DNA from: CAIYQJ01 sp963717255
Lineage (GTDB): Bacteria > Chloroflexota > Limnocylindria > Limnocylindrales > CSP1-4
Reading direction: 5' to 3'
Length of the DNA: 64,000 nt
Assembly: GCA_963717255.1 (NCBI GenBank)
Contig: CAVQVT010000009.1
Location: 1-64,000 of the forward strand
A program made the position numbers and the translations under genes. Shown in pieces: positions 38,360 to 46,277 of the stretch; position 1 is the stretch's first letter, and the number at the start of each line of letters is the position of its first letter. The notes below the pieces were generated by a model that saw only the letters and a program-made list of their open reading frames with translations, ran no database searches and was not told where the DNA came from.

Positions 38360-39415
38360 ATGACGGCGTCTGCTTCGAGCCCGGCCTCCGGCCGGCTCCG
38401 CGAGATCGGCATCTGGCGGAGATTCCTCAACCGCCCCGAGTTCGGATCGATCATCGGGGCGATCGTCGTCTGGACCTTCTTCGCCATCATCGCGGGCGGG
38501 AAGGGGTTCACGAGCCCGAAGGGGATCGCGGGCACGCTCGAGATCGCCTCCCAGATCGGGATCCTCGGCGTCACCGTCTCGCTGCTCATGATCGCGGGCG
38601 AGTTCGACCTCTCGATCGGTTCGATGGTGGGCGCCTCCGGCCTCGTGCTCGGCTACCTCATCGTCGAGCAGGGGTGGCCCGTGTGGGGCGCGGTCATCGC
38701 CGCCTTCGCCTTCGCGCTCACGGTCGGAGCGACCAACGGCTACCTCGTCTACAAGACCGGGCTGCCGTCGTTCCTCGTGACCCTGGCGACCCTCTTCATC
38801 CTCCGCGGGGTGTCGATCGGGTTCACCCGACTCCTGACGAACCTCACGGTCATCAGCGGGATCCGGGACAGGACGGAGGGCGACCCCATCGCGTGGCTGT
38901 TCTCCGGGATCCTGTTCTCCCCGGAGAGAGGGGCGGACTTCAAGATCTCGATCCTCTGGTGGCTCGCGCTCGCCCTGGTCGCCACCTGGGTCCTGCTGCG
39001 CACGCGGTTCGGCAACTGGATCTTCGGCGTCGGCGGCTCGTCGGTCGCCGCGCGCAACGTGGGCGTCCCCGTCGCGCGCGTGAAGATCCTCCTCTTCATG
39101 ACGACCGCGGCGTCCGCTTGCCTCCTGGCGATGATCCAGGTCTTCTCGGCGGGCAGCGCGGACGTCCTCCGCGGCCAGCAGAAGGAGTTCGAGGCGATCA
39201 TCACCGCCGTCATCGGCGGCACGCTCCTCACCGGCGGCTACGGGTCCGCGCTCGGATCGATGTTCGGGGCGTTCACGCTCGGCTCGACTCAGCTGGGCAT
39301 CGTCTTCGCCGGCATCAACACCGACTGGTACCAGGCGGTCCTGGGCGTCATGCTCCTCGTGGCCGTCCTCGTGAACAACTGGACACGCCGCCGCGCCTCG
39401 GAGGCCCGACGATGA
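38360..39415 (+). CDS. sugar ABC transporter permease (RbsC type)
   Basis: Inner-membrane permease of the ribose/xylose family, 351 residues with eight to ten hydrophobic helices. The conserved GEFDLSIGSMVGASGLV segment and TGGYGSALGSMFGAF are diagnostic. An unusual insertion (RDRTEGDPIAWLFSGILFSP) lies between middle helices. It has a GAGGGAGAGG ribosome binding site. Its stop overlaps the ATG of the ATPase gene (ATGA). It works with the binding protein and the single-domain ATPase. Confidence 0.92.
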   Translation: MTASASSPASGRLREIGIWRRFLNRPEFGSIIGAIVVWTFFAIIAGGKGFTSPKGIAGTLEIASQIGILGVTVSLLMIAGEFDLSIGSMVGASGLVLGYLIVEQGWPVWGAVIAAFAFALTVGATNGYLVYKTGLPSFLVTLATLFILRGVSIGFTRLLTNLTVISGIRDRTEGDPIAWLFSGILFSPERGADFKISILWWLALALVATWVLLRTRFGNWIFGVGGSSVAARNVGVPVARVKILLFMTTAASACLLAMIQVFSAGSADVLRGQQKEFEAIITAVIGGTLLTGGYGSALGSMFGAFTLGSTQLGIVFAGINTDWYQAVLGVMLLVAVLVNNWTRRRASEARR

Positions 39416-40323
39416 GCGAGAACACCTCCTCCGCCCCCCGCGCCTCTGCCGCGCGGTCCGATACCCCCGTCCTGGAGGCACGGAACGTCTCCAAGTACTT
39501 CGGCCGCGTCGTCGCGCTGAAGGATGTCTCGCTCGCCGTCCGGCCGGGCGAGGTCAACTGCCTCCTCGGCGACAACGGGGCCGGCAAGTCCACGCTGATC
39601 AAGATCCTCTCCGGCGTGCACGGGCCCGACGAGGGCCAGCTGTTCATGAACGGCGAGGAGATCAAGCTCAGCTCGCCGCGCGACGCGCTCAACCGGGGGA
39701 TCGCCACGGTCTACCAGGACCTCGCGGTGCTCCCGCTCATGAGCATCACGCGGAACTTCTTCCTCGGCTCCGAGCCGACGAAGGGCTGGGGTCCATTCGG
39801 TCGCTTCGACCTCGACGGCTCCTCGACGATCGCAAAGGAGCAGATGCGCGAGATCGGCATCGAGGTCCGCGACACCGGTCAGCTCGTGGGGACGCTCTCG
39901 GGCGGCGAGCGGCAGACGCTCGCGATCGCTCGTGCCGAGTACTTCGGCGCGAAGGTGCTCATCCTCGACGAGCCGACGTCCGCACTCGGCGTGAAGGAAG
40001 CTGCGATCGTCCTCCGGCACGTCCTCCGGGCCCGGAGCAGGGGCCTCGGGGTCGTCTTCATCACCCACAACGTGCAGCACGCGCTGCCCGTCGGCGACGT
40101 CTTCACGATCCTCGCCCAGGGGAAGCTCGAAGGGACGTTCCGCAAGGGCGAGGTGGACATGGAGAGGCTCCTCAAGCTCATGGGCGGCGGGAGCGAGCTC
40201 GACGACCTCGAGCGCGAGCTCCAGGAGCTCGCGGCGGAGGCCGAGAAGGGCGGCGAGGTCGAGGCCCTTCCCCCCGTCCTCGACGAGACCCCCACCGGGA
40301 CCCACGGCTTCCCGACCATCTGA
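39412..40323 (+). CDS. sugar ABC transporter ATP-binding protein (single domain, FrcA-like)
   Basis: A 303-residue ATPase with one nucleotide-binding domain, unlike the double-domain RbsA/XylG. Walker A GDNGAGKST (LLGDNGAGKSTLIKILSG), Q-loop in ATVYQDLAVLP, signature LSGGERQTLAIARA, Walker B VLILDEPTSALG, H-loop FITHNVQHA. The tail is acidic and helical. It would act as a homodimer, as in fructose/FrcA-type importers. Translationally coupled to the permease and followed by a strong terminator. Confidence 0.92.
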   Translation: MSENTSSAPRASAARSDTPVLEARNVSKYFGRVVALKDVSLAVRPGEVNCLLGDNGAGKSTLIKILSGVHGPDEGQLFMNGEEIKLSSPRDALNRGIATVYQDLAVLPLMSITRNFFLGSEPTKGWGPFGRFDLDGSSTIAKEQMREIGIEVRDTGQLVGTLSGGERQTLAIARAEYFGAKVLILDEPTSALGVKEAAIVLRHVLRARSRGLGVVFITHNVQHALPVGDVFTILAQGKLEGTFRKGEVDMERLLKLMGGGSELDDLERELQELAAEAEKGGEVEALPPVLDETPTGTHGFPTI

Positions 40324-40374
40324 CGGGGCCGGCAGGCGGGGGCACCGCCGCCGGACGATCCCCGCACGACGCAC

Positions 40375-40406
40375 AAGACCCCGCCCGACCTGTCGGGCGG
40401 GGTCTT
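40375..40406. terminator. bidirectional terminator
   Basis: A perfect 14-bp stem (aagaccccgcccga) with CCTG loop, between the convergent ATPase and PfkB-kinase genes. It is followed by ctct on the plus strand and preceded by no T-run on the minus strand. Confidence 0.75.
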
Positions 40407-40441
40407 CTCTCGCGCGACGCCGCGGGCCGCAGCCCGCCGCC

Positions 40442-41410
40442 TCAGGACTCCGGGGACGCGTACGACCCGACGGTGTCCGCGCGCGCAGGGCCGAAGATCC
40501 GCCGGACGCGCTCGCGCACGAGCCGGGTGATGACCTGCGCTCGGTCCGGGACGCCGGACAGCCCCCAGTCCTCGACGACGAGCGAGCCCGCCGCCGCCGC
40601 GACCCGCAGGTCGAGCACCGTCCGCTGCCGGCCGCCGATGTTCGGGTGCGCGGCCGTGGCGACGAGCGCCGAGAGGAACGTGTCGCCGGCGCCCGTCGGG
40701 TCCACCTCCCGGTCGGAGAGCGTCGCGCGCCACCGGAGCGTCTGGATCGGCCCGTCGGCCCCCAGCGTGAGAAGCAGGCCGCCCTGGTGGCCCTGAGTGA
40801 CCGCGAGGACCGCTCCGGGCCGCAGGAGCGCCCACAGCTCGCGCAGGGGCGTCTCCGGGGCGACGTCGTGGTGGCTGACCCCGACGACGTCCGCGCGCCG
40901 GATGAGCGCCGACGGCTCGGGCGCCTTCCGTACCACCCTGTGACCGTCCACGAGGTTCCGGAGCAGCCCCTGCCAGGCGACGCCGACGAACGTGCCGGCG
41001 CGGATGGGCGCCACCCACTCGTCGTGGACCTCGTCCGCGACCGGCGCGACCATCCACGCCCGTGCCGAGACCCAGGACTCCGGGAGCGGCGGGACGGGCA
41101 GCGGCACGCCCTTCTGCGCGATCGTCTGGACGCGGCCGGCGGGCGTCTCGACGTTGTGGTAGATCGGCCCCGACGAGAGCGGGACCAGGAGCAGGTCCGC
41201 CCCCGCCTCGCGCAGCAGGTCCAGCTCGGACGCGTGGCGCGCCTCGTCGTCGACGCCGACCACCGCCGCCGTCCGCAGGCCGAGCCGCGCCGTGGTGAGC
41301 GCGCTGTAGGTGACGCCGCCGCCGAGGCGCCATCCCCGCGGGTCATCGGGGGCGATGTCGCGACACGCCGAGCCGACATGGATGACCTCGGGCGGCTGCG
41401 CTCTCACCAC
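40442..41410 (-). CDS. PfkB-family carbohydrate kinase
   Basis: Ribokinase-like sugar kinase, 322 residues, starting at GTG. Substrate-lid region HVGSACRDIAPDD, GGGVTYSALTTARLG (PfkB motif 1-like) and the anion-hole/catalytic-base motif DPTGAGDTFLSAL (motif 2). The N-terminal part is divergent from canonical ribokinase, so the substrate is unclear. It is convergent with the sugar importer, which hints at phosphorylation of the imported sugar, but the link is only positional. Confidence 0.82.
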   Translation of the reverse strand: MVRAQPPEVIHVGSACRDIAPDDPRGWRLGGGVTYSALTTARLGLRTAAVVGVDDEARHASELDLLREAGADLLLVPLSSGPIYHNVETPAGRVQTIAQKGVPLPVPPLPESWVSARAWMVAPVADEVHDEWVAPIRAGTFVGVAWQGLLRNLVDGHRVVRKAPEPSALIRRADVVGVSHHDVAPETPLRELWALLRPGAVLAVTQGHQGGLLLTLGADGPIQTLRWRATLSDREVDPTGAGDTFLSALVATAAHPNIGGRQRTVLDLRVAAAAGSLVVEDWGLSGVPDRAQVITRLVRERVRRIFGPARADTVGSYASPES

Positions 41411-41441
41411 GGGGTCACGCAGCCTCGGCTCGGGCCGGACC

Positions 41442-41447
41442 TATACT
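41442..41447 (+). promoter_or_regulatory. -10-like TATACT upstream of the acidic-protein gene
   Basis: About 50 bases before the GTG start, which has its own GGAGG (41488-41492). It represents a normal leadered promoter. It also lies 32 bases upstream of the divergent kinase gene. Confidence 0.4.
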
Positions 41448-41496
41448 GCCGCTCGGGCATCGGGCGCCTCCACCGCTCCCCTACCCCGGAGGGTTC

Positions 41497-41898
41497 GTGT
41501 ACTTCTACGAGCTGCACGAGGGCGACGACGACCTCATGTCGGATGTCATCCTCGCATGCGAGGTCGAGGTGCCGCGCGACGAGTTCCTCGCGCTGGTCGA
41601 GGAGGCCCGCGCGGCCGTCGCCGAGACGTTCGAGGAGGACTCGCTCATCGAGGCGATCGCGGCCGAGCTCGAACGGACCCACGGCTTCGTCTTCGTGAGC
41701 GACGCCCGCCTGGTCGGCTCGGTCCGCATCGCGGCCGACCCGACCGACGACCGCCTCGTCGGCGCGGACCCGGACCACCGGCGCGCCGAGCTCACCCGGG
41801 AAGACGACGACGAGCTCGACGAGGACGCCGAGCTGCCCGAGCAGACCGACTACCTCACGATCCTCGCGGACTTCGACCCGGACGCGCCCCCGGACTGA
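41497..41898 (+). CDS. acidic conserved hypothetical protein, 133 aa
   Basis: Soluble protein starting at GTG (MYFYELHEGDDDLMSDVILA) with GGAGG four bases upstream. The first ~75 residues look like a compact alpha/beta fold (ELERTHGFVFVSDARLVGSV). The last 45 are strongly Asp/Glu-rich and probably disordered. I do not recognise the family. It lies alone between divergent or convergent genes. Intact frame and a clear start support a real gene. Confidence 0.7.
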   Translation: MYFYELHEGDDDLMSDVILACEVEVPRDEFLALVEEARAAVAETFEEDSLIEAIAAELERTHGFVFVSDARLVGSVRIAADPTDDRLVGADPDHRRAELTREDDDELDEDAELPEQTDYLTILADFDPDAPPD

Positions 41899-41975
41899 CG
41901 CCGCCCGCGCACCGGCAGCGGGCGGCCGAGCCGGCGCCCCCCGGCCCAGCCGGCGCGCCGCCGGCCAGGGCGTCG

Positions 41976-43079
41976 TCACCGGCTGAAGAGGATCTCGATC
42001 ACGTCCCCGTCGCGGACGTGGTAGCTCTTCCCCTCCGACCGAAGCTTGCCGTGCTTCCGCGCCTCGGCCGTCGAGCCGAGCGCGACAAGGTCGTCGTACG
42101 CCACCGTCTCCGCGCGGATGAACCCCCTCGCGAGGTCCGTGTGGATCGCGCCGGCGGCATCCACGGCCGTCGACCCGTCCGGGATCGGCCACGCACGGAC
42201 TTCGTCGGGACCGGCCGTCAGGAAGCTGATGAGGCCGAGCAGCCGGTACGAGAGGGAGATCACGCGGTCGAGGCTCGAGCCTCGGATGCCGAGGTCCTCC
42301 ATGAAGGCCGCCGCCTCGTCGGGCGACAGGTCCCCGAGCTCCATCTCGATGCGCGCGGACATGGCATCGACCAGCGTCCGCCGGTGAGCGACGCGGGCGC
42401 GGATCCCTTCGGTGATCCCGTCCGCACCGGGGATGTCGGCTTCACCGACGTTCAGGAGGATCAGCACCGGCTTCTGGGTGAGGAACCGGAAGCCACGGAT
42501 CGCCTTCTCCTCGTCCGCCGCGAGGTCCTCGTCGCGGATCGGGCGACCGGCCGCGAGCGCCTCGTGCAGCCGGGTGAGGATCGCCTGCTCGCGGTCGTTC
42601 GCCTCGCGCTCGGCAGGGGTGCCGTGATGCCCCGTCGCGTGCAGTCGCTCGAGGCGCTTCTCCGCCATCGTGAGGTCGGAGAGGGCGAACTCCAGCTCCA
42701 GGCGCTCGACGTCGCGCCACGGGTCGACGCTCCCGTCCGCATGCGGGAAGGCGGGATCGTCGAAGGCCCGGACCACGTGCAGGAGCGCATCCGCCTCACG
42801 GAGCCTGGCGAGGTGCTCGGCGGGCAGCTCGTCGGTGCCCGCGCGGCCGTCCGTGGACGCCGGCGGAGCCGGGAGGTCCACGTACGTGACATCCGCATGG
42901 ACGATCTTCTTCGGATGGTAGATCTGGGCGAGACGGTCCAGTCGCGGGTCAGGCACCTTGACGACGCCGACGTGCAGCTCCATCCCTCCGTAGCCGCCGG
43001 TCTGGACGTGGCCACGCGTCAGCGTGTTGAAGACGGTGGTCTTGCCGGCGCCGGCAAGACCGACGATCGCGATCTGCAT
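41976..43079 (-). CDS. ychF: redox-regulated ATPase YchF
   Basis: Obg-family P-loop protein that prefers ATP and binds ribosomes. G1 GLAGAGKTT (residues 7-15), G3-like DLPAPP (in place of DIAGLV), and G4 NVGEAD where YchF proteins read NxxE. The C-terminal TGS-like domain has AWPIPDGSTAVDAAGAIHTDL and FIRAETVAYDDLV. Length 367 and frame are normal. The G3 substitution is a deviation from canonical YchF. It is 48 bases after the hydroxyacid dehydrogenase on the same strand. Confidence 0.92.
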   Translation of the reverse strand: MQIAIVGLAGAGKTTVFNTLTRGHVQTGGYGGMELHVGVVKVPDPRLDRLAQIYHPKKIVHADVTYVDLPAPPASTDGRAGTDELPAEHLARLREADALLHVVRAFDDPAFPHADGSVDPWRDVERLELEFALSDLTMAEKRLERLHATGHHGTPAEREANDREQAILTRLHEALAAGRPIRDEDLAADEEKAIRGFRFLTQKPVLILLNVGEADIPGADGITEGIRARVAHRRTLVDAMSARIEMELGDLSPDEAAAFMEDLGIRGSSLDRVISLSYRLLGLISFLTAGPDEVRAWPIPDGSTAVDAAGAIHTDLARGFIRAETVAYDDLVALGSTAEARKHGKLRSEGKSYHVRDGDVIEILFSR

Positions 43080-43127
43080 GGGGTCCTCGGGGGCGTGTCG
43101 TGGGCCGTGGCCACCTCGCGGCGGGGC

Positions 43128-44126
43128 TCAGTATCCGGCGGCCGGGTCGACCAGGTTCAGGAGCGGCTCGCCCTGCCGGTAGCGCTCCAGATTCTCACAG
43201 AAGAGGGCGATGCTCCGGTCGAGGACGCGGTCGGTGGACCACGACGTGTTCGGCGTCACGATGACGTTGTCGAGGTCGTAGAACGGCGACCCCGGCGGCA
43301 GCGGGCCATCCCGGAACGCGTCGAGCACCGCGCCGCCGATCCGCCCCTCGGCGAGCGCCCGCAGGAGGGCCTGCTCGTCCACGACGCGGGGACGTGAGAC
43401 GTTGACGACCCACGCGTCGGACCGCATCGCCGCGAGCTCGTCCGCCCCGATGAGCCCCTCGGTCTCCGGCGTGAGCGGGACCGTGAGCACCACGATGTCC
43501 GAGACCGCGAGCAGCGCGGGCAGCGCCTCCGGGCCGCCGAGCACCTCGACACCCGGAACCGGCTCGCCGGCTCCCGGGTCGCGCCGCGTGGCGACGACGC
43601 GGCTCCCGAGCGCCACCAGGCTCCGGCCCACGGTGCCGCCGAGGCTGCCGAGGCCGACGACGCCGACGGTCATCGACGAGAGCTCGCGGCCCTCCAGGGG
43701 CTGCCACGTCCGCTCCCGCTGCAGCTCGAGCAGCTGCGGCAGCCGGCGGCTCACCGCGAGCGCCATCATCACGACGTACTCGGCGACCGGCACGCTGAAG
43801 ACCCCGCGGGCGTTCGTGACCAGGATCGAGGGTCGCGAGCGCGTCGCGACGAGGATCCGGTCCACGCTCGCCGCGGCCGAGTGGATCCAGCGCAGGCGCG
43901 GCGCGCGCGCCACGACGCGCTCGAGATGCTCGGCGGCGAGGGCGCCCGCGAGGAGGACCTCGACGTCGTCGAGGGGGCCTTCGGCGCGGCCGTCGGCGCC
44001 GACCATGACGAGCGGGCCATCCGGCCAGGCCGAGGCGATGCGCTCGAGGTCGCGGGCGCGGTAGCGCGCCGAGAGGATCGGCGAGAGCGCGACCGCGGCG
44101 GGCCGCCCCTCGTGCGGCGCGGTCAC
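43128..44126 (-). CDS. D-2-hydroxyacid dehydrogenase family protein with altered catalytic residues
   Basis: NAD-binding GVVGLGSLGGTVGRSL and the substrate-anchoring Arg in VVNVSRPRVVDE fit the family. However, the catalytic His of the TPHxS motif is Asn (VIVTPNTSW), and the paired Glu position reads RDGPLP instead of the usual EREPLP. This could be a non-catalytic or altered-function member, or, for the His, a single-base error. It starts at GTG in a GTGA overlap with the zincin gene stop, so it is translationally coupled. 332 residues. Confidence 0.83.
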   Translation of the reverse strand: MTAPHEGRPAAVALSPILSARYRARDLERIASAWPDGPLVMVGADGRAEGPLDDVEVLLAGALAAEHLERVVARAPRLRWIHSAAASVDRILVATRSRPSILVTNARGVFSVPVAEYVVMMALAVSRRLPQLLELQRERTWQPLEGRELSSMTVGVVGLGSLGGTVGRSLVALGSRVVATRRDPGAGEPVPGVEVLGGPEALPALLAVSDIVVLTVPLTPETEGLIGADELAAMRSDAWVVNVSRPRVVDEQALLRALAEGRIGGAVLDAFRDGPLPPGSPFYDLDNVIVTPNTSWSTDRVLDRSIALFCENLERYRQGEPLLNLVDPAAGY

Positions 44127-45361
44127 GCGGTCCCCTCGGGTGACGGACCGCCCGCCGTCTCGCCGCCCGCCGCTTCACCGCCGATGACTCGGGCGATCCA
44201 GAGGTCCGGGTCCTCGATCTCGCCGTCCCGCGGCAGCGACTCCGGGCCGTCCCAGAGTCGCAGCCGCGCCTGCGGGCCGCCGCGCTCGACGATCGCCGCC
44301 ACGAACCGCTCGCCCGACCGGTACTGCTCCATCTTCAGGTCGAGCCCGGTGACCCGCAGGATCGTCCGCTCCATCGGGCTGCGCCGCTCGCGCCGGGCGT
44401 GGAACCGCTCCGAGATCGTCGCGTGGCCCGGGACGATCTCGCGACCGACCTCGTCCATCACGTGGTCGCTGAAGCCCTCGAGCAGGCTCATCACGGCCTG
44501 CGTCTCGCGGAGCAGGCCGCGCTGCTCCTCGGAGAGCAGGGATTCGAGCCAGTGTCGCCGAGGGCCTGTGCGAAGCGCAGCGGCGAGGTCACGGACCGTC
44601 TCGCGGCTAAGACCGCGGATCTCCCGCGAGAAGCCGTCGATCTGCGCCTCGACCCGGGACGCGAGGTACGGGCGGAGCCACGGGTGCGCCTCGAACTCGA
44701 ACGCGTGGGTCGCCTCGTGCAGCGCGATCCACGTGCGGAAGGCCTCCGGGTCCACCCCGAGCCTCCGCGCCACGCGGCGGACGTTCTCCTCGACGAACAG
44801 CAGGCGGCCCGGCTCCTCCTCCTCGGCGGCGAGGAGCGCCACGTCGTACTGACCCAGGACGCGCTGGCCCATGAACGCGAGCATGAGGCCGATCTGGCGC
44901 GTCGTGATCCACCGGTTGGCGGCGGCGATCGCAGCCTTCGACGCGCTCGCGTCGGGCGGGAGGATGCGTGCGAGCACCTCGCCCTCGATCCGCGAGAAGA
45001 GGCGTTCGAGCGTCCGGACGTTCGCCCGGGCCCAGGTCGCGCGGTCGACGACCCCGGCGCGCTCCACGAGGCCCGGGAGCGGCGCGCCGAGGTGCGCCTC
45101 GAGCGCCGGCGCCACCTTCCGCATGGCCGTCGCGTACGAGGCGTCGGCCGCGGCCAGTTGGGCCGGGCTGAGCGCGCCGGGCGCGCTCCGCAGGCGCCCC
45201 TCAGCGATCGTCAGGACCATCGGCCAGTCCACGAGGCCGGTCTGCGGCGTCCGCCGGGCGCGACGCCCGGCCATCGAGATCGCCACGCCGACGGCGGCCA
45301 TCCCGAGGAGCATGCCCGCCTGGAGGAGGCGCGCGTCGCGGCGGTCCGGACGCCCGCTCAC
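44123..45361 (-). CDS. zincin-like metalloprotease (F420-biosynthesis-associated family)
   Basis: A 412-residue protein of the zinicin_2 group often found in F420-producing bacteria. One N-terminal hydrophobic segment (about 14-31) suggests membrane association. The zinc site is HEATH in WIALHEATHAFEFEAHPWL, with a C-terminal Glu/Asp-rich helix (SLLEGFSDHVMDEVGREIVP) that may supply the third ligand. The start is GTG overlapping the murI stop. Its place in a cpaE-murI-zincin-dehydrogenase operon is unusual. Proteolytic activity is unproven for the family. Confidence 0.82.
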   Translation of the reverse strand: MSGRPDRRDARLLQAGMLLGMAAVGVAISMAGRRARRTPQTGLVDWPMVLTIAEGRLRSAPGALSPAQLAAADASYATAMRKVAPALEAHLGAPLPGLVERAGVVDRATWARANVRTLERLFSRIEGEVLARILPPDASASKAAIAAANRWITTRQIGLMLAFMGQRVLGQYDVALLAAEEEEPGRLLFVEENVRRVARRLGVDPEAFRTWIALHEATHAFEFEAHPWLRPYLASRVEAQIDGFSREIRGLSRETVRDLAAALRTGPRRHWLESLLSEEQRGLLRETQAVMSLLEGFSDHVMDEVGREIVPGHATISERFHARRERRSPMERTILRVTGLDLKMEQYRSGERFVAAIVERGGPQARLRLWDGPESLPRDGEIEDPDLWIARVIGGEAAGGETAGGPSPEGTA

Positions 45362-46275
45362 GCGCCGGTGCCCACGTCGACCCGCTCGACCTCCGGGAAC
45401 GCTTCGCCGAAGAGCCGGGCCGCGAGGTCGTGGAACGATGCCACGTCGCCGGTCGTGAGCTGCAGGTGCGTCGCTGCCGCGACGCGCTCACCCGGCGCCT
45501 CGTGGCCGGCGCGACCCGCGTCCGCCGCCGTGCCGCGCGTCGTCCCAGGCGCCTCGAGCCCGTTGACGGAGAGGAGCTCCTCGAGAGCCCACGCGGTGGA
45601 CGTGGCCGAATCCACGATCGCGATCGCGTCGCCCACGACCGACTGGATGACCGGCAGGAGCAGAGGGTAGTGCGTGCACCCGAGGAGCAGCGTGTCGATG
45701 CGGGCCTCCGGCGGCAGAGGGTGGATGAACTCGCCCTCGGCCGAACGCCGTCCCACGAACGGCGCAACGGCGTCCTCGACGGCGGCTCGCGCGTCGTCGT
45801 CCGCGAGGTGCCCGGCCTCCACCAGCGGCACGAGCGCCGGGGTCGCGTGCTCGTAGACCTCGACGGCCGGGTTCTCCTCCTTGATCGCGTTGAAGTACGC
45901 GTGCGAGCGGACGGTCGCGGGGGTCGCGATGACGCCGACGCGCCGGTTTCGCGAGGCGAGCGCGGCCGAGTGGGCGCCGGGACGGACGACGCCGAGGATC
46001 GGGAGGTCGTACCGGCGGCGGATCTCGGGCAGCGCGACGGAGGAGGCGGTGTTGCAGGCGACGACGATCGCCTTCACGTCGCGGGCTGCGAGCACGTCGA
46101 GGCACTCGAAGGAGAAGTGGCGGACCTCGTCGTCGTGGCGCGGCCCGTACGGCGTGCGCGCGTTGTCCCCGAGGTAGATGGTCGACTCGTGGGGCAGCCG
46201 CCGGACGATCTCACGCAGGACCGTCAGCCCTCCCACGCCCGAGTCGAAGACCCCGATCGACCGCGGGTCCGCCAT
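45358..46275 (-). CDS. murI: glutamate racemase
   Basis: Makes D-glutamate for peptidoglycan. It opens with GVFDSGVGGLTVLREI, carries the catalytic cysteines in VVACNTASSVAL and LLLGCTHYPLLLP, and DNARTPYGPR. Both Asp and His partners (FDSG and GCTHYP) are present. A Gly/Ala-rich insertion (TTRGTAADAGRAGHEAPGER) near the C-terminus lengthens it to 305 residues. It lies 2 bases after the CpaE-like gene and overlaps the zincin gene by four bases. Confidence 0.95.
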   Translation of the reverse strand: MADPRSIGVFDSGVGGLTVLREIVRRLPHESTIYLGDNARTPYGPRHDDEVRHFSFECLDVLAARDVKAIVVACNTASSVALPEIRRRYDLPILGVVRPGAHSAALASRNRRVGVIATPATVRSHAYFNAIKEENPAVEVYEHATPALVPLVEAGHLADDDARAAVEDAVAPFVGRRSAEGEFIHPLPPEARIDTLLLGCTHYPLLLPVIQSVVGDAIAIVDSATSTAWALEELLSVNGLEAPGTTRGTAADAGRAGHEAPGERVAAATHLQLTTGDVASFHDLAARLFGEAFPEVERVDVGTGA

Positions 46276-46277
46276 GG

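Noticed and set aside
43195..44178. Alternative minus-strand frame over the hydroxyacid dehydrogenase
   Set aside because: Repeats Ala/Arg shadows; the other frame has the Rossmann motif and proper start.
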